64,000 nucleotides of DNA from Phyto melanocephala (taxonomy: Eukaryota > Arthropoda > Insecta > Diptera > Rhinophoridae): NCBI GenBank assembly GCA_941918925.1, contig OW799233.1, positions 139,564,223-139,628,222 of the forward strand, read 5' to 3'. Shown piece by piece: positions 34,243 through 46,870 of this stretch; within the stretch, counting starts at the first letter, position 1, and the number at the start of each line of letters is the position of its first letter. A program made the position numbers and the translations under genes. The notes below the pieces were generated by a model. The model was not told where the DNA came from, did no database searches, and saw only the letters and a list, made by a program, of their open reading frames with translations.

Positions 34243-34300
34243 GGTGAGCCCGTTCTTGAGTTAAAAAATTACAACGAAAGGTGGCATTGATTTTTATATC

Positions 34301-34896
34301 AATATGTAAAATATTTACAATTGGAACTACATATTTTTCATTTAAAAATATTTTGTGAATTTTTTTAAAATAAAAATTTTAAAATTATGCATGAGGAAAA
34401 GAAAAAAAAATATTGTCGTTGGAGGTATTAAAAAATATTGTTAATATAACACAGAAACAACCAAACCAAAATCGCAACATTTTGATGCACCTAACAACAA
34501 AATTTGTACAATCGTTCACTAATTGTGACAGAACTTAGGAAGCTGCCTCTTAAAAAAAAATAATTTAAAAAGTCTTTAGAATTTTAGATGTTCAGTACGG
34601 AAAATGTTTGAGTTAAAATAATAACAACATTTCGGGTTGTAAACAGTGTTTTTTATTTCATAATGCAAAATCGTCAAAAATAAAATAGTTTCTACATCCG
34701 TCGAAATATACACATTTCAATTTGTAATCGTTTTTACATTCTTCTGTTAATATGTAGCTTGCTAACAAGTTTATTTAAAAAAGCCAATACGCATAGATTT
34801 AAGAATTTTTAGTTGTATTTGGAAAAATGAGTATACAATTAGCACGCTAAAGCCCATTGAAATTTCAAATACAAAAGTAAAAAACAAAAAGATAAT
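34301..34896. other. A+T-rich sequence, nothing recognised
   Basis: No element ends or frames of note. Confidence 0.5.
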
Positions 34897-34904
34897 ATTA
34901 GAAA

Positions 34905-35711
34905 CACTGTTGCCATTTCAGCTATTTTCTCGTCAAATTTAGCGATTTTTAAACATTTTTTGCGGGAAAAAATATGATCTAGCTATAAGAGGGAAATGTA
35001 GTGATTTTCGCGATAATGGTTTTTAACGCGTTTTAAGTACATTTTTTGTTAACATTTTAAGGAGTAGCTACCAATTTATTTGTAAGGCGAATGCTTTTTA
35101 TATTTTAATACAGATTTTAGCATCTTAAAAGCCAAAAAGCACATACATTAAAATTTAAAAATCAATTTTATCTTGCAAAGTTTACAGCTCGAATAATTTT
35201 ATTGCAAAAAGTAGATGTTAAATAAAAATTAAATTCTTTCTTTAGATGAGTTTGTGAATTATAACAAAAAATTTATTTAAAATTTTCTTGCAAGAATTTT
35301 GAAAAATCTATTATAATTAACAATTTGTACATGGTTAAGCCATTAAAAGTTTAAGTCCTGGGTAATACAAGATTAAAAAAAGACAATACAAAAGGATATT
35401 GGATTTTATACCTAAACATACGTCAATCAATTAATTTGATCACCTCTATGAATTATGTAAAAAAGATTTCAATGGAACGAATGAAAACCGTATTCATTAT
35501 TTCAGAAAAACTTTAGCGAAAAAACGCTAAATTTTCCGCGCAGTAAAAAAAATCTACGAAAACTTGGCTATTTTTTGTTAAATTTATGCCAAAATTTGAA
35601 AAAAATAAATAAATAGCAATTTATAGCTAAAATTTTGATAATATATAATTTTTAGCAATTTTCAAGCTACTTTTCTCCTTATTTTAGCGATAAAAAAAGT
35701 TGGCAACAGTG
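34905..35711. mobile_element. hAT-like MITE with exact 8-bp TSD
   Basis: The left end CACTGTTGCCATTTCAGC and the right end, the complement of CACTGTTGCCAACTT, are inverted; similarity continues as AGCGAT/ATCGCT further in. ATTAGAAA is exactly duplicated at 34897-34904 and 35712-35719. Eight-base duplications with CA(C/G)TGTTGCC-type ends are usual for hAT. The interior is A+T-rich with several copies of TTTAGCGA and no coding capacity. Confidence 0.85.
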
Positions 35712-35719
35712 ATTAGAAA

Positions 35720-36439
35720 ACACACAAAGTATAAAAAATAAACCCTTGATAATTGTGTAAATTTAATTTTATAATTTTTGTTTTCTTTTTGAGGTTATTT
35801 GGTGCGGAAATTACATTCATGCGGTTGCGATAATTAAACGAACAAGTATCTTTTAATTTTTTCTCTTTTTTCATTTTTCTTTTGCAAATAGTTAAGAACT
35901 TTTAGCTTTTTACAAACATTGCTACAACTGAACACATACATACAAAATAGCACATAGTAACAAATATTTGTAAAATGTATGTAAATTTGTAAATGCATGT
36001 AAATGTATTTATTGAAGATGCCAGTGGTGAAAATCAAAAGGTTTTTAAATACCGAATCATGGAACGTTTTTACAATTAAACGGGTATAGAGATACCCTAA
36101 ACTTATTAGGAAATGCCCACATGAATAAGTAAACTCTAAATAACTAGAAAGAATAATATAATTTTCTATATATTATGCAGAATTTTCTTGCCCAATAAAC
36201 ATTTTATGTACTCACAAGAAACCGTTAGTGCTATATTGTTATAACTTTGTACCATATATAATTATGAATTAAAAGTATTTTATTTTTTATTGCCAAATTT
36301 TTAAACCTTTTTAAAATTTTTCAAAATGATTATGACTTTATGACACTTACAACACCTTGTGAATTTACCACATGTATTTCATATTTCTGGAGTACAGAAT
36401 ACAAGAAAGACGGCATGATTGTTAAAGTAACAAAATAAC
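35720..36439. other. A+T-rich sequence, nothing recognised
   Basis: Only a small hairpin GGGTAT-AGAG-ATACCC at about 36081 stands out. Confidence 0.5.
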
Positions 36440-37556
36440 AAGTAAGAGGATAAAACTCGGCTGTGATGAATTTTTGATAACCACCACCAATCACTATGGA
36501 AAATATCTTTATACTTAAATAACAAGAACTGTTATTTAAATTTTCTATTAATACATTGTCATAAATTTAGTCTTACAATGAAACCTTAAATATTTCTAAG
36601 GGTTTAAGGCTTGCAATTCCGAGTGAAATTTCTACAATATTTAGTTTGGATCCCATAAAGTATATATTTTCTGAGCTCATGAAAAGAGGAGTCGATCAAG
36701 CATTAACCGTCTGTCCGTGTGTGTGTTGAAAACAAATTTTTGAAGCAGCCCGACATCGGTAAGACCTCTGTATAGTCAAAAAATATCAGAGGCAGATTGG
36801 TATTGGAAATCAGCATAATCGCACCAAAACTTTCTGAGATAAAAGTAAATAAGCACGACTGCCTTTGTTTTTGCTTATCTTTACAATATAACTTAAAATT
36901 TTCCAGCCCTAGGATAATTTATAGACACGTTTGTTACTATTTATAAATTTAGTATGCATTTGGAGATATTTATGAAAAAGTTTTGACAAATTAGTCACTA
37001 ATCTGCAAAGTTATAGGCAAAAACTATTTAAAAAAATATAAATTTATAGAATTCAGTAACTATATATAAATTCAAAATCAAAGATGCCGTCGAAATTAAT
37101 AAAGAAAATGGCGAAATACATGAAATCTAAAATCTAGGCTTAGCTATGATGTGGTATTTATATGGTTGGCCTTAAAGTGTGCTTTCTACTTTTATTTACT
37201 GGCATTATAATAAAATCAAAATTCGTACATTTTGATCCATAACTTCTCTTTTAGTGTATGGATTTAAACAGTTTTCGGGGAAACATATTTCTTTTTACTC
37301 AAGAAATATACTTGCACAATTGTATCGCTAGTTGTTGTTTTTATAAAAAAATTTATCCCATTTTAAATACCAAACATTAGAAATATTCTGCAAAAAATTT
37401 GTCCCTATAAATGCCTTTGTTCAAGGTCTAATGTGCTTTCAACAGAAGGACACACGGACGGACATTCTTAGAGCATCCTGAAATTAAATTGTGAGTCAGA
37501 AAATATATATTTGGTATACCAAACAAAATTTGGTGGTGGGTATAAAAAGAAAATAT
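36440..37556 (-). mobile_element. Degenerate DINE-1-like type 1 element, interrupted
   Basis: The left edge AACAAGTAAGAGGATAAAACTCGGCTGTG and CCACCACCAAT is a damaged minus-strand 3' end. From about 37200 to 37556 the minus strand shows the 5' half (CATTTTGATCCATAACTTCTC, TTTCAACAGAAGGACACACGGACGG). It ends GGTGGTGGGTATAAAAAG, which resembles a second 3' end, so more than one copy may be merged here. A type 2 DINE lies inside. Confidence 0.5.
36595..37165 (+). mobile_element. Degenerate DINE-1-like type 2 element
   Basis: GGATCCCATAAAGTATATATTTTCTGAGC, a GTCTGTCCGTGTGTG run and the GAAGCAGCCCGACATCGG segment follow the type 2 copies at 24131 and 30780. The last part (AAGATGCCGTCGAAATTAATAAAG) matches the core of the 30780 copy. 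Neither terminal hairpin is preserved. Confidence 0.6.
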
Positions 37557-37734
37557 CCCGGACTGCTCTAGTAGGAGATAATTATCACTGTTAATCATGG
37601 GGAATAAGTTTATGTCGGACATAATTTCACGTTGGCTCAATTCTGCTCTATATAGGAGCTTCAACCATAGTAAGGTGGTTTTCGGAGTTAAAAATATTGC
37701 GTAGATCATATAAATGAGGGTCATTGTTGAACAA

Positions 37735-38480
37735 CCTGTGGAAAACGAAAAACCCTGTCTATTTAGTTTTCGCTGATTTCGACAAGGTTTAGTACAAACA
37801 TATGAAAAGCCTTAGAGTGCAAAATGCTACCACTTAAATTAATCAGTCTTACAATAGGTCCATAAACTTATTCAATTGGCATAGTAATTCAAGAAAATTA
37901 ACTAAAGAGTGGAATTAAAGTGAAAAATGTCGTACAGGATTGTTTTGTTTTAAATTTCTTATTGTCCAACATTGGTCTCTATGTTGTGATAAAGTTTACA
38001 TAAGGAAATCCTTTTAGAAGTATTCGCCTTTGATTGTTTAAGCCAGATTTAGAATTTGCAGATGATATCTGCCTCCTTATACATAAGCACACGCAGCTAA
38101 ATGCTACAAGAAATTTTACTCTAAAGCAGCACCATCAACGGTGGATCAAGTTCTGATATTTCCAATCGGATCGACAAAGCCCGGTGAGCCTTCGGCCTTT
38201 TATAATCCATGTAGTAAGCCCCCCATATATTAAAAAGAACTTAACTAAAAATATTCAACTTCAACGCAATGTCTCGATTTATGAGGAGAATAATAAAAAT
38301 TTCTTTGGCCGCATACTGTAGATAACGCTGTGTGCCTCCATATAGCAAGCCCCCTTAAAGAACGGAGAATAAAATGGAACTCACTTGACTATACCGTACT
38401 CAAACCCTCTGAGAACCTGCTGCATATATATGGAACCCTTTTGACAGAAGATGCAGAAAAACGAAACGAATAAGTCCCAG
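37735..38480 (+). pseudogene. Non-LTR reverse transcriptase remnant
   Basis: In plus-strand order: CLFSF-like residues merging into FADFDKV near 37785 (equivalent to the (L)xxDxxKAFD palm block), LEFADDICLL near 38050-38075 (the FADD catalytic box), and SSSDISNRIDKAR near 38140-38185, a motif found after the palm in many insect elements. Frameshifts and stops lie between blocks. After 38200 the homology fades into residues that could be the YGSETW/HVLR region. Clade not assigned. Confidence 0.65.
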
Positions 38481-39699
38481 AGTCCCAGAATAAAATTAAA
38501 TCATATTTTAATAAATCTGAATCTAATGTGTTTATAATGAACCTATTGTTTCACACTTAAACAACAGTAATAGATGTTGTAACGTTTATACTTTTATTAA
38601 CGGTTTATTAAAGGCTCATTTGACAAAAATTTGGCAAACAATCCATTAATAAACCTAAAATATTTCTTATGAATGCGGAATTATTTATTAAAATACGCTT
38701 AATTAAAACAAAGAATATGGACGGACTTATGAAGCATTGCAAGAAAAAAATTAAATTTTTGTTAAAACAAATTTTAAATTAAAAATTAAAATAAATTTAC
38801 TGGCGTAATTCTAGGATTTCAAAATTTAACCAACTCGCATTGGTAGGTCTAAGAATAAATCAGCAATATTCAAAAATTTATATTAAAATTCTAAATTAAT
38901 CTTTACGTATGCAAGTATATTATCTTAAGTCTGCTTGAAGTTACTTAAAATAAAGAAAATAAGCTGTTTATTAACCCAGCTTGAAGTAGATCGCTTCCTC
39001 CTGAACTCTTTTCATTTACTTTTGTATGGTATACTAATTTTACGTTTAAGTTTATGTTCTTTGAAGAATCGTCCTTCAACATAACATATGTGATTGTATA
39101 ATAAATTTAAATCTTCAGTCTCGGGATTTTCAAGACTAAGTACTCTATGGCATCACTGAAATACATATACTTACAAATCTTCAAGTAAGTTCTATGGATA
39201 GATTCTCATGCATGTTTGCTAAACTATGCGTAAAAATTAGTGGTATTTAAAGTAACACTAAAGCTCTGAACACAATGTGGTTTAAAAGTTTTAATTTCTA
39301 AACGGTTCTAATGCTCGCATACAATTTATTTTTTTATATTTGAATTCCTTTAAGATTTCCTTTTCTTATGAATTTCAAACTTAAGGAGTTACATTTCTTT
39401 AGTATTCAATTTACATAATGTGCAGAATATGCTGTGCTGCAGCATACAAACGCAGCTTTTCAACCCCAAAATTTGTAAGGATAAATTTTGTTGAAAACTC
39501 AAATCTTAAAATCTTAAATATTTAAATTTTAAATACTTAATTAAAAATAATTTACTTATACATATATTATTTTTATGTACTTATATAGTATAAAAACTCT
39601 ATATAGATTATTTTTAAAATTTTTTATATTTTCTTACCTTTATACGCCACAAATCGTGCGCAATTTTTAATAAAATTCCACACGCTTAACTTTTTAAAT
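38481..39699. other. A+T-rich sequence, nothing recognised
   Basis: No element ends or coding signal. Confidence 0.55.
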
Positions 39700-40490
39700 G
39701 TTGTGGTGGGGATATATATTTATTTTGTCATTCCGCTTGTAACACATCAAAATATCCATTTAGGACTCTATAAAGTATATATTTTCTGAATCGGGGTTTG
39801 ATTTGATGACGATCTAGCTTTGTATGTACATCTGTCCGTCTGTTGAAAGCACGATAGAGGTCGGACCGAAAAAGCTAGGGAGCTTAAATTTTGCCAGAAA
39901 ATTTCTTATACACAAGATTTGGGCTAAATCGAAATATTAGGATGAGAGTTATAGTTCATAATGCAAGAGTAGGTAAAGAAAACAATGTCCTTCCAACATC
40001 GAATTGTGTCCAAACGCATTAACTTAGAGCCATGATATTTCGAATGTATATCCTGAGTATAAATAATATTTTTTCCTGGAAATTGATAAAACCTATGCAA
40101 CAGGAAGAAAGTTATAGATCAAAATGTACGAAAATTAATTATGCACAGTGTACTGTCATTGTGTACTGTCAATGATATTTAAAAGCTCGTCCACTTTATT
40201 TTAAATTCATAAAATTTCTCTATCAGCAAAGTTTTTTGGAGAAGAAAGGCCTAAATTAAAATATCTAAGTTGAATTTATTATTAAGAACTACATTGACAC
40301 GCCAACTTTAACGTACATTTTCATTGAAAGACTAAATTCACGAAATATTTTAATAACATACCAAATTTATTTAAAGAAAGTAATACATAAAGAGATTATT
40401 CCATAGCGATTACTGTTAATAGCAAAATAATAAATTTTGTGATATAAAAGTACATCAAATTGGTGATGGAATATAGTGCTCTTACTTGCT
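39700..40490 (+). mobile_element. DINE-1-like type 1 element with internal deletion (copy C1)
   Basis: The 5' part begins at GTGGTGGGGATATATATTT, with GACGATCTAGC and CTGTCCGTCTGTTGAAAGCACG (two overlapping blocks). Most of the core is deleted near 40150-40195. The 3' part ends GGTGATGGAATATAGTGCTCTTACTTGC, with the stem-loop lost. Near 40375 it reads AAATTTATTTAAAGAAAG, so there is no mariner insertion. Confidence 0.72.
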
Positions 40491-40624
40491 AATTATTTTG
40501 AACTGTAAAATTTTGACGCTGCCTTAAAATTTGTAAAACCACAAACATATTTTAGTATTTTTCGTTAATATTTAATTGTATTGCATATTTACACAAGTAG
40601 CACTAAATCATGAGCCAACGTAAC

Positions 40625-41590
40625 GTTAACGTAGACTCATGAAACTTCGAATATATATTTCCTGAATAAAGACAATATTCTTCCCCGAAAATTGTCTAAA
40701 TTTATGCATTAGGAGAGGAGTTATCGATCAAAATGTACGAAAATTTATACCGCACAGTGTATTTTTCGATATATTTAAAAACAAAAACGTCATAAAAGCA
40801 ACAAAATTGGATGTACGACTCTGAAATTTTGCACACTTTGCTTTTTGGTGACACGCTTTCTTGTACCGGCAAATCAATGTGCCACGCCCACTTTTACGCC
40901 CACCTCCCATATAACGTTTTAACTAAAATTCATATAATTTCTCTATTAATAAAGATTTTGGAATAATAATGGCCTATATTGAAACACCTCAGTTGTACTC
41001 ATTCTAAAAAATAACTTTGACACGCCTACTATAACGCCCACTTTTTACGTTATCTACCGTTAATGAAATTTAAAAGCTCATAAAACCGCTAAAATTAGAG
41101 GTATGATGATAGATTTTGCTACGTCTATCCCCCTAGGCAATTTCATTACTATGCCAAAAAAATTAAGGTGCCACGCCCACTTTTACGCCCACCTCCCATA
41201 TAACGTTTTAACTAAAATTCATATAATTTCTCTATTAATAAAGATTTTTGAATAATAAAGGACTATATTGAAACACCTAAGTTCTACTCATTAGCAAAAA
41301 CAACTTTTTAATTGTGTCCAGACGCATAAACGTAGTCATGAAACTTCGAATATATATTTATCGAGTCAAAAGAATATTTTTCCCTGAAAATCGCTTAAAT
41401 CTATGAATTAGGAAAAGAGTTACAGATAAAAATGTACGAAAATTTATACCGCACAGTGCATATTTCAAATTTAAAACGTAATAAAACTGACAAAACTATA
41501 TGTACGATTCTGAAATTTTGCGAACATGGCTTTTTGGTCAAAGTCTTCGTTATAACGGAAAATAGATGTGCCACGCACACTTTTTTCTTT
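40625..41590 (+). mobile_element. DINE-1-like type 1, 5'-truncated and internally repeated (copy C2, left part)
   Basis: It starts at AACGTAGACTCATGAAACTTCG, runs through two CACGCCCACTTTTACGCCC marks (near 40883 and 41173), then at about 41311 jumps back to the same starting segment (ATTGTGTCCAGACGCATAAACG). It proceeds again to GCCACGCACAC at 41580. This is either a partial duplication or two fragments joined. Confidence 0.65.
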
Positions 41591-42000
41591 AAATTTTTAT
41601 AAAAATATATTAGCATTTTTTTCATCTTACACTGCGCCATTTATTGTACTGTAGCTAAATATAAGATAAAGATGATAAGATAGATGACTCTACTAGCAAC
41701 TACTAGATGGCATGCTAACAACTTATGCTTATGTTCTCCTGAAGTTATGCTCTATTAAAAATGGAAATTTATGAAATTTTTGACCTATGTCAAAAAAAAT
41801 TATTTCTAAACATCATAAACAATTTATATTCATGTACTAATGGCTAACAAATTTTAAAATTATACAAAACTTATTTCGTTTGAAAATCTTTTAAAAGCAA
41901 AATGTTATAGCAGTTTAAAAATCAAAATCTTACTAATAAATTTCCCGTTTTAGAAAAATGCAGAGAATGTATATTTTAAATCACCCTGTGGCCCTTAAAA
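41591..42000. other. Unrecognised sequence between DINE pieces
   Basis: A+T-rich, ending in GGCCCTTAAAATTTAACC, which resembles the embedded mariner terminus. It may be an eroded part of the same composite. Confidence 0.4.
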
Positions 42001-42952
42001 TTTAACCTTAAATTCACTTTCTTCCTCTTAAATTCATGTAAATTCTCTATGAATAAAGATTTTGGAATACTAAAGGACTATATTGAAATATCTAAGTTAT
42101 GTTTATTAGCAGAAACTTTATTTACACGCGTATTTTAACGGCCACTTTCATTGAAAGACTAAATTTACGAAAACATTTTACTAGCATACCAAAGTTATAA
42201 TGGGTGGTTTAATTTTAAGGGACTATGTTGATTTTGAATAAAATTATTATGAAATTATTATCATTTATTTTTATAATGATAATATTTGTATGCTTCAATT
42301 ATGTATGGGACAAAATATCGGCCAAATGGCCCCCCAACCTAGGCGGCACACCACGATCCGATAGTCCAAATTTTCAATGACACTGTTGATGCTCAATTGT
42401 TGGGCACGATGATGAGTCAAGGTTGCTTGCTCTTTTGCCACGTTATCGTGAAAAACAGCAATGTTTCCCATTCAACGAACTGAGATGGCATTCACAGATG
42501 TTTTCACATTTCATACAGACCTGCTTTGCAGACATTTAAATATTTTTTACAATTCTCACGATTGTGGACGAATTCAAACGATTATGTTGACCAAAAGAAT
42601 CACGAAGTGCACGAAATGCATTTTGATTTGAACGCCCATTTTTATAAAAATCTTTAATATTTAAAAGCGTTGCTCGATTGCGTATCTTTCCACGGTTTAA
42701 ATTGAGTTAGACTGAGATTGAGAAATGTCAAATGAAATACAAGAAAAAAGTTGAAGTTTAGATGTGGTTCACCTTAAACATGGGCCCTTCAAATTTAACC
42801 ACCCTCTACAAAGAAAGTGATACATATTTTATTATAAAGAGATTATTCTATAGCGATTAACAAAATAATTAATATTGTGCTTTAAATGTACACAAAATTG
42901 GTGGTGGGTATAAAAGATTCGGCACAGCCGAATATAGTGCTTTTACTTGTTT
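42001..42952 (+). mobile_element. DINE-1-like type 1, 3' half with embedded mariner (copy C2, right part)
   Basis: It contains the last core segment (ATAAAGATTTTGGAATACTAAAGG), the mariner insertion at 42200-42806, and a perfect 3' end (GGTGGTGGGTATAAAAGATTCGG, stem-loop, ATAGTGCTTTTACTTGTTT). Confidence 0.78.
42200..42806 (-). mobile_element. Internally deleted mariner-like element inside DINE copy C2
   Basis: It has the same site, orientation and ends as in A2 and B (GGGTGGTTTAATTTTAAGGG and the complement of AGGGTGGTTAAATTTGAAGG). The minus strand carries the same N-terminal remnant (GAACGCCCATTTTTATAAAAA is its complement near 42632). CCCCCCAACCTAGG near 42332 replaces the C7/G10 tract of other copies. 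Confidence 0.72.
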
Positions 42953-43829
42953 ATGCTTATCTGTTACTTACAAGACATTAAAATATATAAAAATATAAGC
43001 AATAATAAATATAACGTTTATACTCTTCTTTAGGCCTATTTTTTAGTAATTCAATCTCTACCAATTAAGAAACAGATCTTAATAAATTTTTTACAAATTG
43101 TTATCAAAAATTTGTAAGAAAAATAAAATAAATTTTCTCACATGTTTGAAGTGATACAAATGTACTTTTGCTAAAAGAATATATATATTTGTGGTGGGCT
43201 ATAAGAAGAACAAGAACAAAGCTTGATCAAAACAAACAGAATTGCTTAAACGTACAGTTATGTTTGAAATAAGTTTGAGATTTGCTGTTATTGTTGCTGT
43301 TTTCTAAACATTTTTTAAGCTTTTTAAACGATTTCCATTGCAACGAAGCAAAGTTTCAATTGAAAGTCAGCCAAATGGAAATATTATGAACGCTTCAATA
43401 GATAACTTAAGCGTAGTTGTTTTATTATTATTTTTGTTGTTATAAATACATGCTTTTGCACATACACAAACCTAAAACGATACTAAACACACATAAATGC
43501 AAAAACATATGTGTACACGCGAAGAAACGACATGGTGGTGGTTATCTAATCTAAGAGAATATGATTAAGTTGTATAATTGTTGCCAAAACATAAGATAAT
43601 TGCTATTTATCGTTATCAGGTTTAATTAATTAATCTTTTTTATGCAAGTTATTGATTTTTGCTCTTATTTTTATTGACAGTATCTTCTAAATTTTAATTA
43701 CGATTCTTTAGAGAAATATTTTTTTTTTATTTTAGCGTTTATATTTGTTATTTATTATATCTTTTAGAAAGTTTTTTTAATATACTTTTAAAATGATAAG
43801 GGGTGGTCCACCTATTATGCTCGTAGTAA
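42953..43829. other. A+T-rich sequence, nothing recognised
   Basis: No element ends or coding signal identified. Confidence 0.5.
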
Positions 43830-44190
43830 ATTATAAGTGACACCGCTATAGAGACATGATTACTGACTTTTTCGTTTATCAATTGAATAACCATGATGTT
43901 TAGAAACTGTGGTTTCTACCAAATCGGACAACATGTCACACAGCTTGTGCCACAATTAATTTATTAAAGGAAATGCTTGGTAACCGCATAGTATCAAGTT
44001 TCGGATTTACGAATTTGTTTCCAAGATCGTGCGATCATATGACGCTAGATTATAATTTGTTGGGATATGCAATGTCGCTGGTCACTAATGTTGGAAATTT
44101 TCATCGAAAATTGGACCTCCATAATTAGACTTCGCCCGATCCAGCAATGGCGGCATATACCTGAAGTCATACTTAAATTTTAATTCCAGA
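43830..44190 (+). pseudogene. Mariner (DD41D-like) transposase C-terminal remnant
   Basis: In plus-strand order: MITDFFVYQLNNHDV, LWFLPNRTTCHTACATINLL, LGNRIVSSFG, FPRSCDHMTLDYNLLGYAMS, and near the end GGIYLKSYLNF-like residues. NRTTCHTA stands where DGATCHTA is expected, so the second catalytic Asp is Asn. The interval from there to the Asp of MTLDY is 41 residues. Frameshifts follow. No TIRs could be assigned. Confidence 0.7.
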
Positions 44191-44296
44191 AGATTATCTT
44201 TCATACAAACTAAATTTCATGTTACTTTAAAAAATCCATCTTTATCTAATTCCATTTCAAAATTGTATACCTCTCTCAGAAAGACCCATTATTACT

Positions 44297-44700
44297 AATT
44301 ATACCCTTCACAGTGTGTGTAAGGGTATGCATATTAATGTACAAAAGCTGATATTTTCTAAAAGCTTATGAATAGGAGTGTCAATTAAACATTGTTCGTC
44401 TGTCCGTGTGAATGTTGAAATAAACTTTTTGAAGACCCCAGACCAGTGAAAGGTACCAAAATATCAGAAATATTCGGGAGCAAATCAGGATAAGGGCTTT
44501 ATAAATCAACTGAGATATGATGAAAAAGCCTAGACCACCTCGTCTTTTTACACCAATACAAACTGCATAAACGAGGTTCGAATCCCATATGAAAATTAAT
44601 TTAAAGAATTTGTCGCCTAAGACAATTTCTCTGAATTGGATCTTTGTGACCGTTGCGATTTCTTTGAGTGTACATGTTTACGCTTTTACCTTAACGGGTA
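44297..44700 (+). mobile_element. Degenerate DINE-1-like type 2 fragment
   Basis: TATACCCTTCACAGTGTGTGTAAGGGTATGC is the 5' palindrome; GAAAGCTTATGAATAG-like and CGTCTGTCCGTGTG blocks follow. From about 44560 the match fades and no 3' stem-loop is present. Confidence 0.65.
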
Positions 44701-46060
44701 GATTAACAGATATCACTTTTTTAACACGATTGTTTTGACTTTTATTATTTATAACAAACAGTTAAATTATTATTTGTTGTAAATGTGAAAGTACTATAAC
44801 ACAATTTTTTATCTGAACAGGCACTTTCGTTGTTTGACTAAAAACATGTCACCACAGCAATCACTGTTATTATAATTGTAAATATTAATGTGTATATAAT
44901 CACAACAATGGCAAACAAGAGGGGGTTAGAATCAACTGAAAAAAAAATTATTCTTCCTTCTGATGAATTTTTCTTACTCCTTGTACGGCAATACTTTGTT
45001 TGAAGGATACACATCGATTTTTATACATAATTACCCAATGCTCGTTTCAAATGAAGAAAAAAAGAATTATAATAATTCTGTAAAATGGAGAGAGGAGCAC
45101 TAGAAAATAATAACAATAAAAAAACTTAAAAAAAAAATCTATAATCGAGGCATTAAATACTTTATACAAACGAACCTTAACAGGTGCAGGATGTTCATAA
45201 CATCAACTGAACCAGCTAAGCTCTATAAGTATGTACATATGCATAAACATTAATGAGTATATAAAGTGAATATAATACAATAGCAACAACTTTACTAAAA
45301 ACATGAACAAGGTATATAATGAACTAATTTTAATTAAAATAATTAATTGTAAATTTTTCAAATATTTTTAATAATGAGGAAAAGAAATGGACTAAAACTA
45401 AAATAAAGCACCAGCAAATTCATATAAATTCATACACATTCTCATACACAAACATAATTATACATTTTCTCTTTAAGTTGTGCATAAAAACATAATTCTT
45501 TTTTTTTTATTTAGCTTTTGTACCATTTCAAATTGTGAGAAAAAAATTTAAAGAATTTTCAACTATAAACGAATTACCGTTTTATTATTATTTTTGGCCG
45601 TGATCCAAAATAAAGAAATAGAGAGCAAGAAAAAGAATAAGTTTAGCACTTCAATTGAGTCGAGTCACTGTCATAATTCACACACAGTTGCCACTATAAA
45701 CTTTTTTTCACTGTGTTTCATTTTAAAAAGGGAGGTCTAGAATTTCTCATACATTAAAGTTTTTTTTTTTTTACTTTTACGTATGTAAAATTAACACTCA
45801 TATACGAATATATTACTATGTCTAGTTAGCATATGTATGTCTATATTGATGACAATACAGTGAAGTACAAAATTATCTTTAACACAGTTTTTTATTTAAC
45901 ACAGTTTTTAATAATTGATTAAAAATATGAAATATTAGTCAAATCTACTTCCATTTATATATTTTTATTCTTTGTTTGTTTTTTAATACCGCTGCATTAA
46001 AAAATCTCATATTTATAAAAAATCAGATCCTCTTTGAATCTGTGTAAATGATGTATATAG
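44701..46060. other. A+T-rich sequence, nothing recognised
   Basis: No element ends or coding signal identified. Confidence 0.55.
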
Positions 46061-46062
46061 TA

Positions 46063-46245
46063 AAGGGTGTTTTTTTAAGCCCGATAGAACTTGAAATTGT
46101 AAAAAATAACACAAAAAATTAAATTGTAATCAAAATTTTTTTTTTATTCGAAAGATCAATACGTGATATTAACATTTGAAAATGATTTCGGGCATATGGG
46201 CACCGCGGCTGTTCTTGACGAAGCGCATTCTGGACGTCCAATTTT
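46063..46245. repeat. Left 183-bp TIR of the mariner (true 3' end)
   Basis: It contains the native transposase stop and last 25 codons on the minus strand, the 3' UTR and the outer TIR. It is the reverse complement of 46801-46983 apart from small changes such as GATATTAACA against GACATTTACA and one shifted A/C. Confidence 0.92.
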
Positions 46246-46870
46246 GGGCCACTTTTTCGAGCACTGCTGGCCGTATGTCACGAATAACACGAACAATGCT
46301 GGCCTCCAAGGCGTCAATTGTTGCTGGTTTATCAGTATAAACCAGTGACTCCACGTAGCCCCACAGGAAATAATCGAGAGGTGTCAAATCGCACGACCTT
46401 GGAGGCCAATTGACAGGTCCATTTCTCGAAATCAACTTATCGCCAAATTTTGATTTCAATAAGTCGATGGTTGCGTTCGCCGTATGGCACGTAGCGCCAT
46501 CCTGTTGAAACCACATCTCCTCCGGATCAATGTCATCCATATTTTCAAACAAAAAATCATTGATCATGGTGCGGTAACGATCTCCATTGACCGTAACGCG
46601 AGCTCCGGCCTCATTTTTGAAGAAATAAGGTCCGATGATGCCACCAGCGTGAAAACGGCACCAAACGGTGCATTTTTCTGGATGTAATGGAGTCTGTAGG
46701 GTCTCTTGTGGATTGGTCTCGCTCCATATGCGGCAATTTTGCTTATTAACAAACCCGTTAAGCCAAAAATGCGCCTCATCGCTGAACACAATTTTGCGAT
46801 AAAATTGGACGTCCAGAATGCGCTTCGTCAAGAACAGCCGCGGTGCCCATATGCCCGAAATCATTTTCAA
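46169..46870 (-). pseudogene. Mariner transposase, catalytic domain with foreign N-terminus
   Basis: This is an uninterrupted 233-codon frame. Residues 1-23 are read from the antisense of the duplicated end and have no homology. From residue 24 the sequence is a mariner catalytic domain: FSDEAHFW (Asp31), WFQQDGATCHTA (Asp124), SCDLTPLDYFLWGYVES (Asp166). The last two Asp are separated by 41 residues, the DD41D spacing of rosa-type mariners. It ends RGAHMPEIIFKC. A normal mariner transposase is about 340-350 residues; the N-terminal paired helix-turn-helix domain that binds the TIRs is entirely lost, so the product could not act alone. All three acidic residues and the frame are intact, suggesting a young element. 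Confidence 0.88.

Larger units (their letters stand above)
32984..34300 (-). mobile_element. Helitron-like element, interrupted by a 1-kb insertion
   Basis: Read on the minus strand, the 3' end CACGTACCGGGCGGCTAG (32984-33001) is the same as in the Helitron at 20092, next to T outside. The element runs to about 33232 and resumes at 34243 with sequence complementary to the 20092 5' part (CTCAAGAACGGGCTCACC, then GTTGTAATTTTTTAACTC). The TC start is eroded, so the limit near 34300 is approximate. The insertion between is listed separately. Confidence 0.7.

Noticed and set aside
46163..46348. Plus-strand frames over the mariner at 46063-46983
   Set aside because: They are shadows of the minus-strand transposase; the catalytic motifs are in the minus frame.
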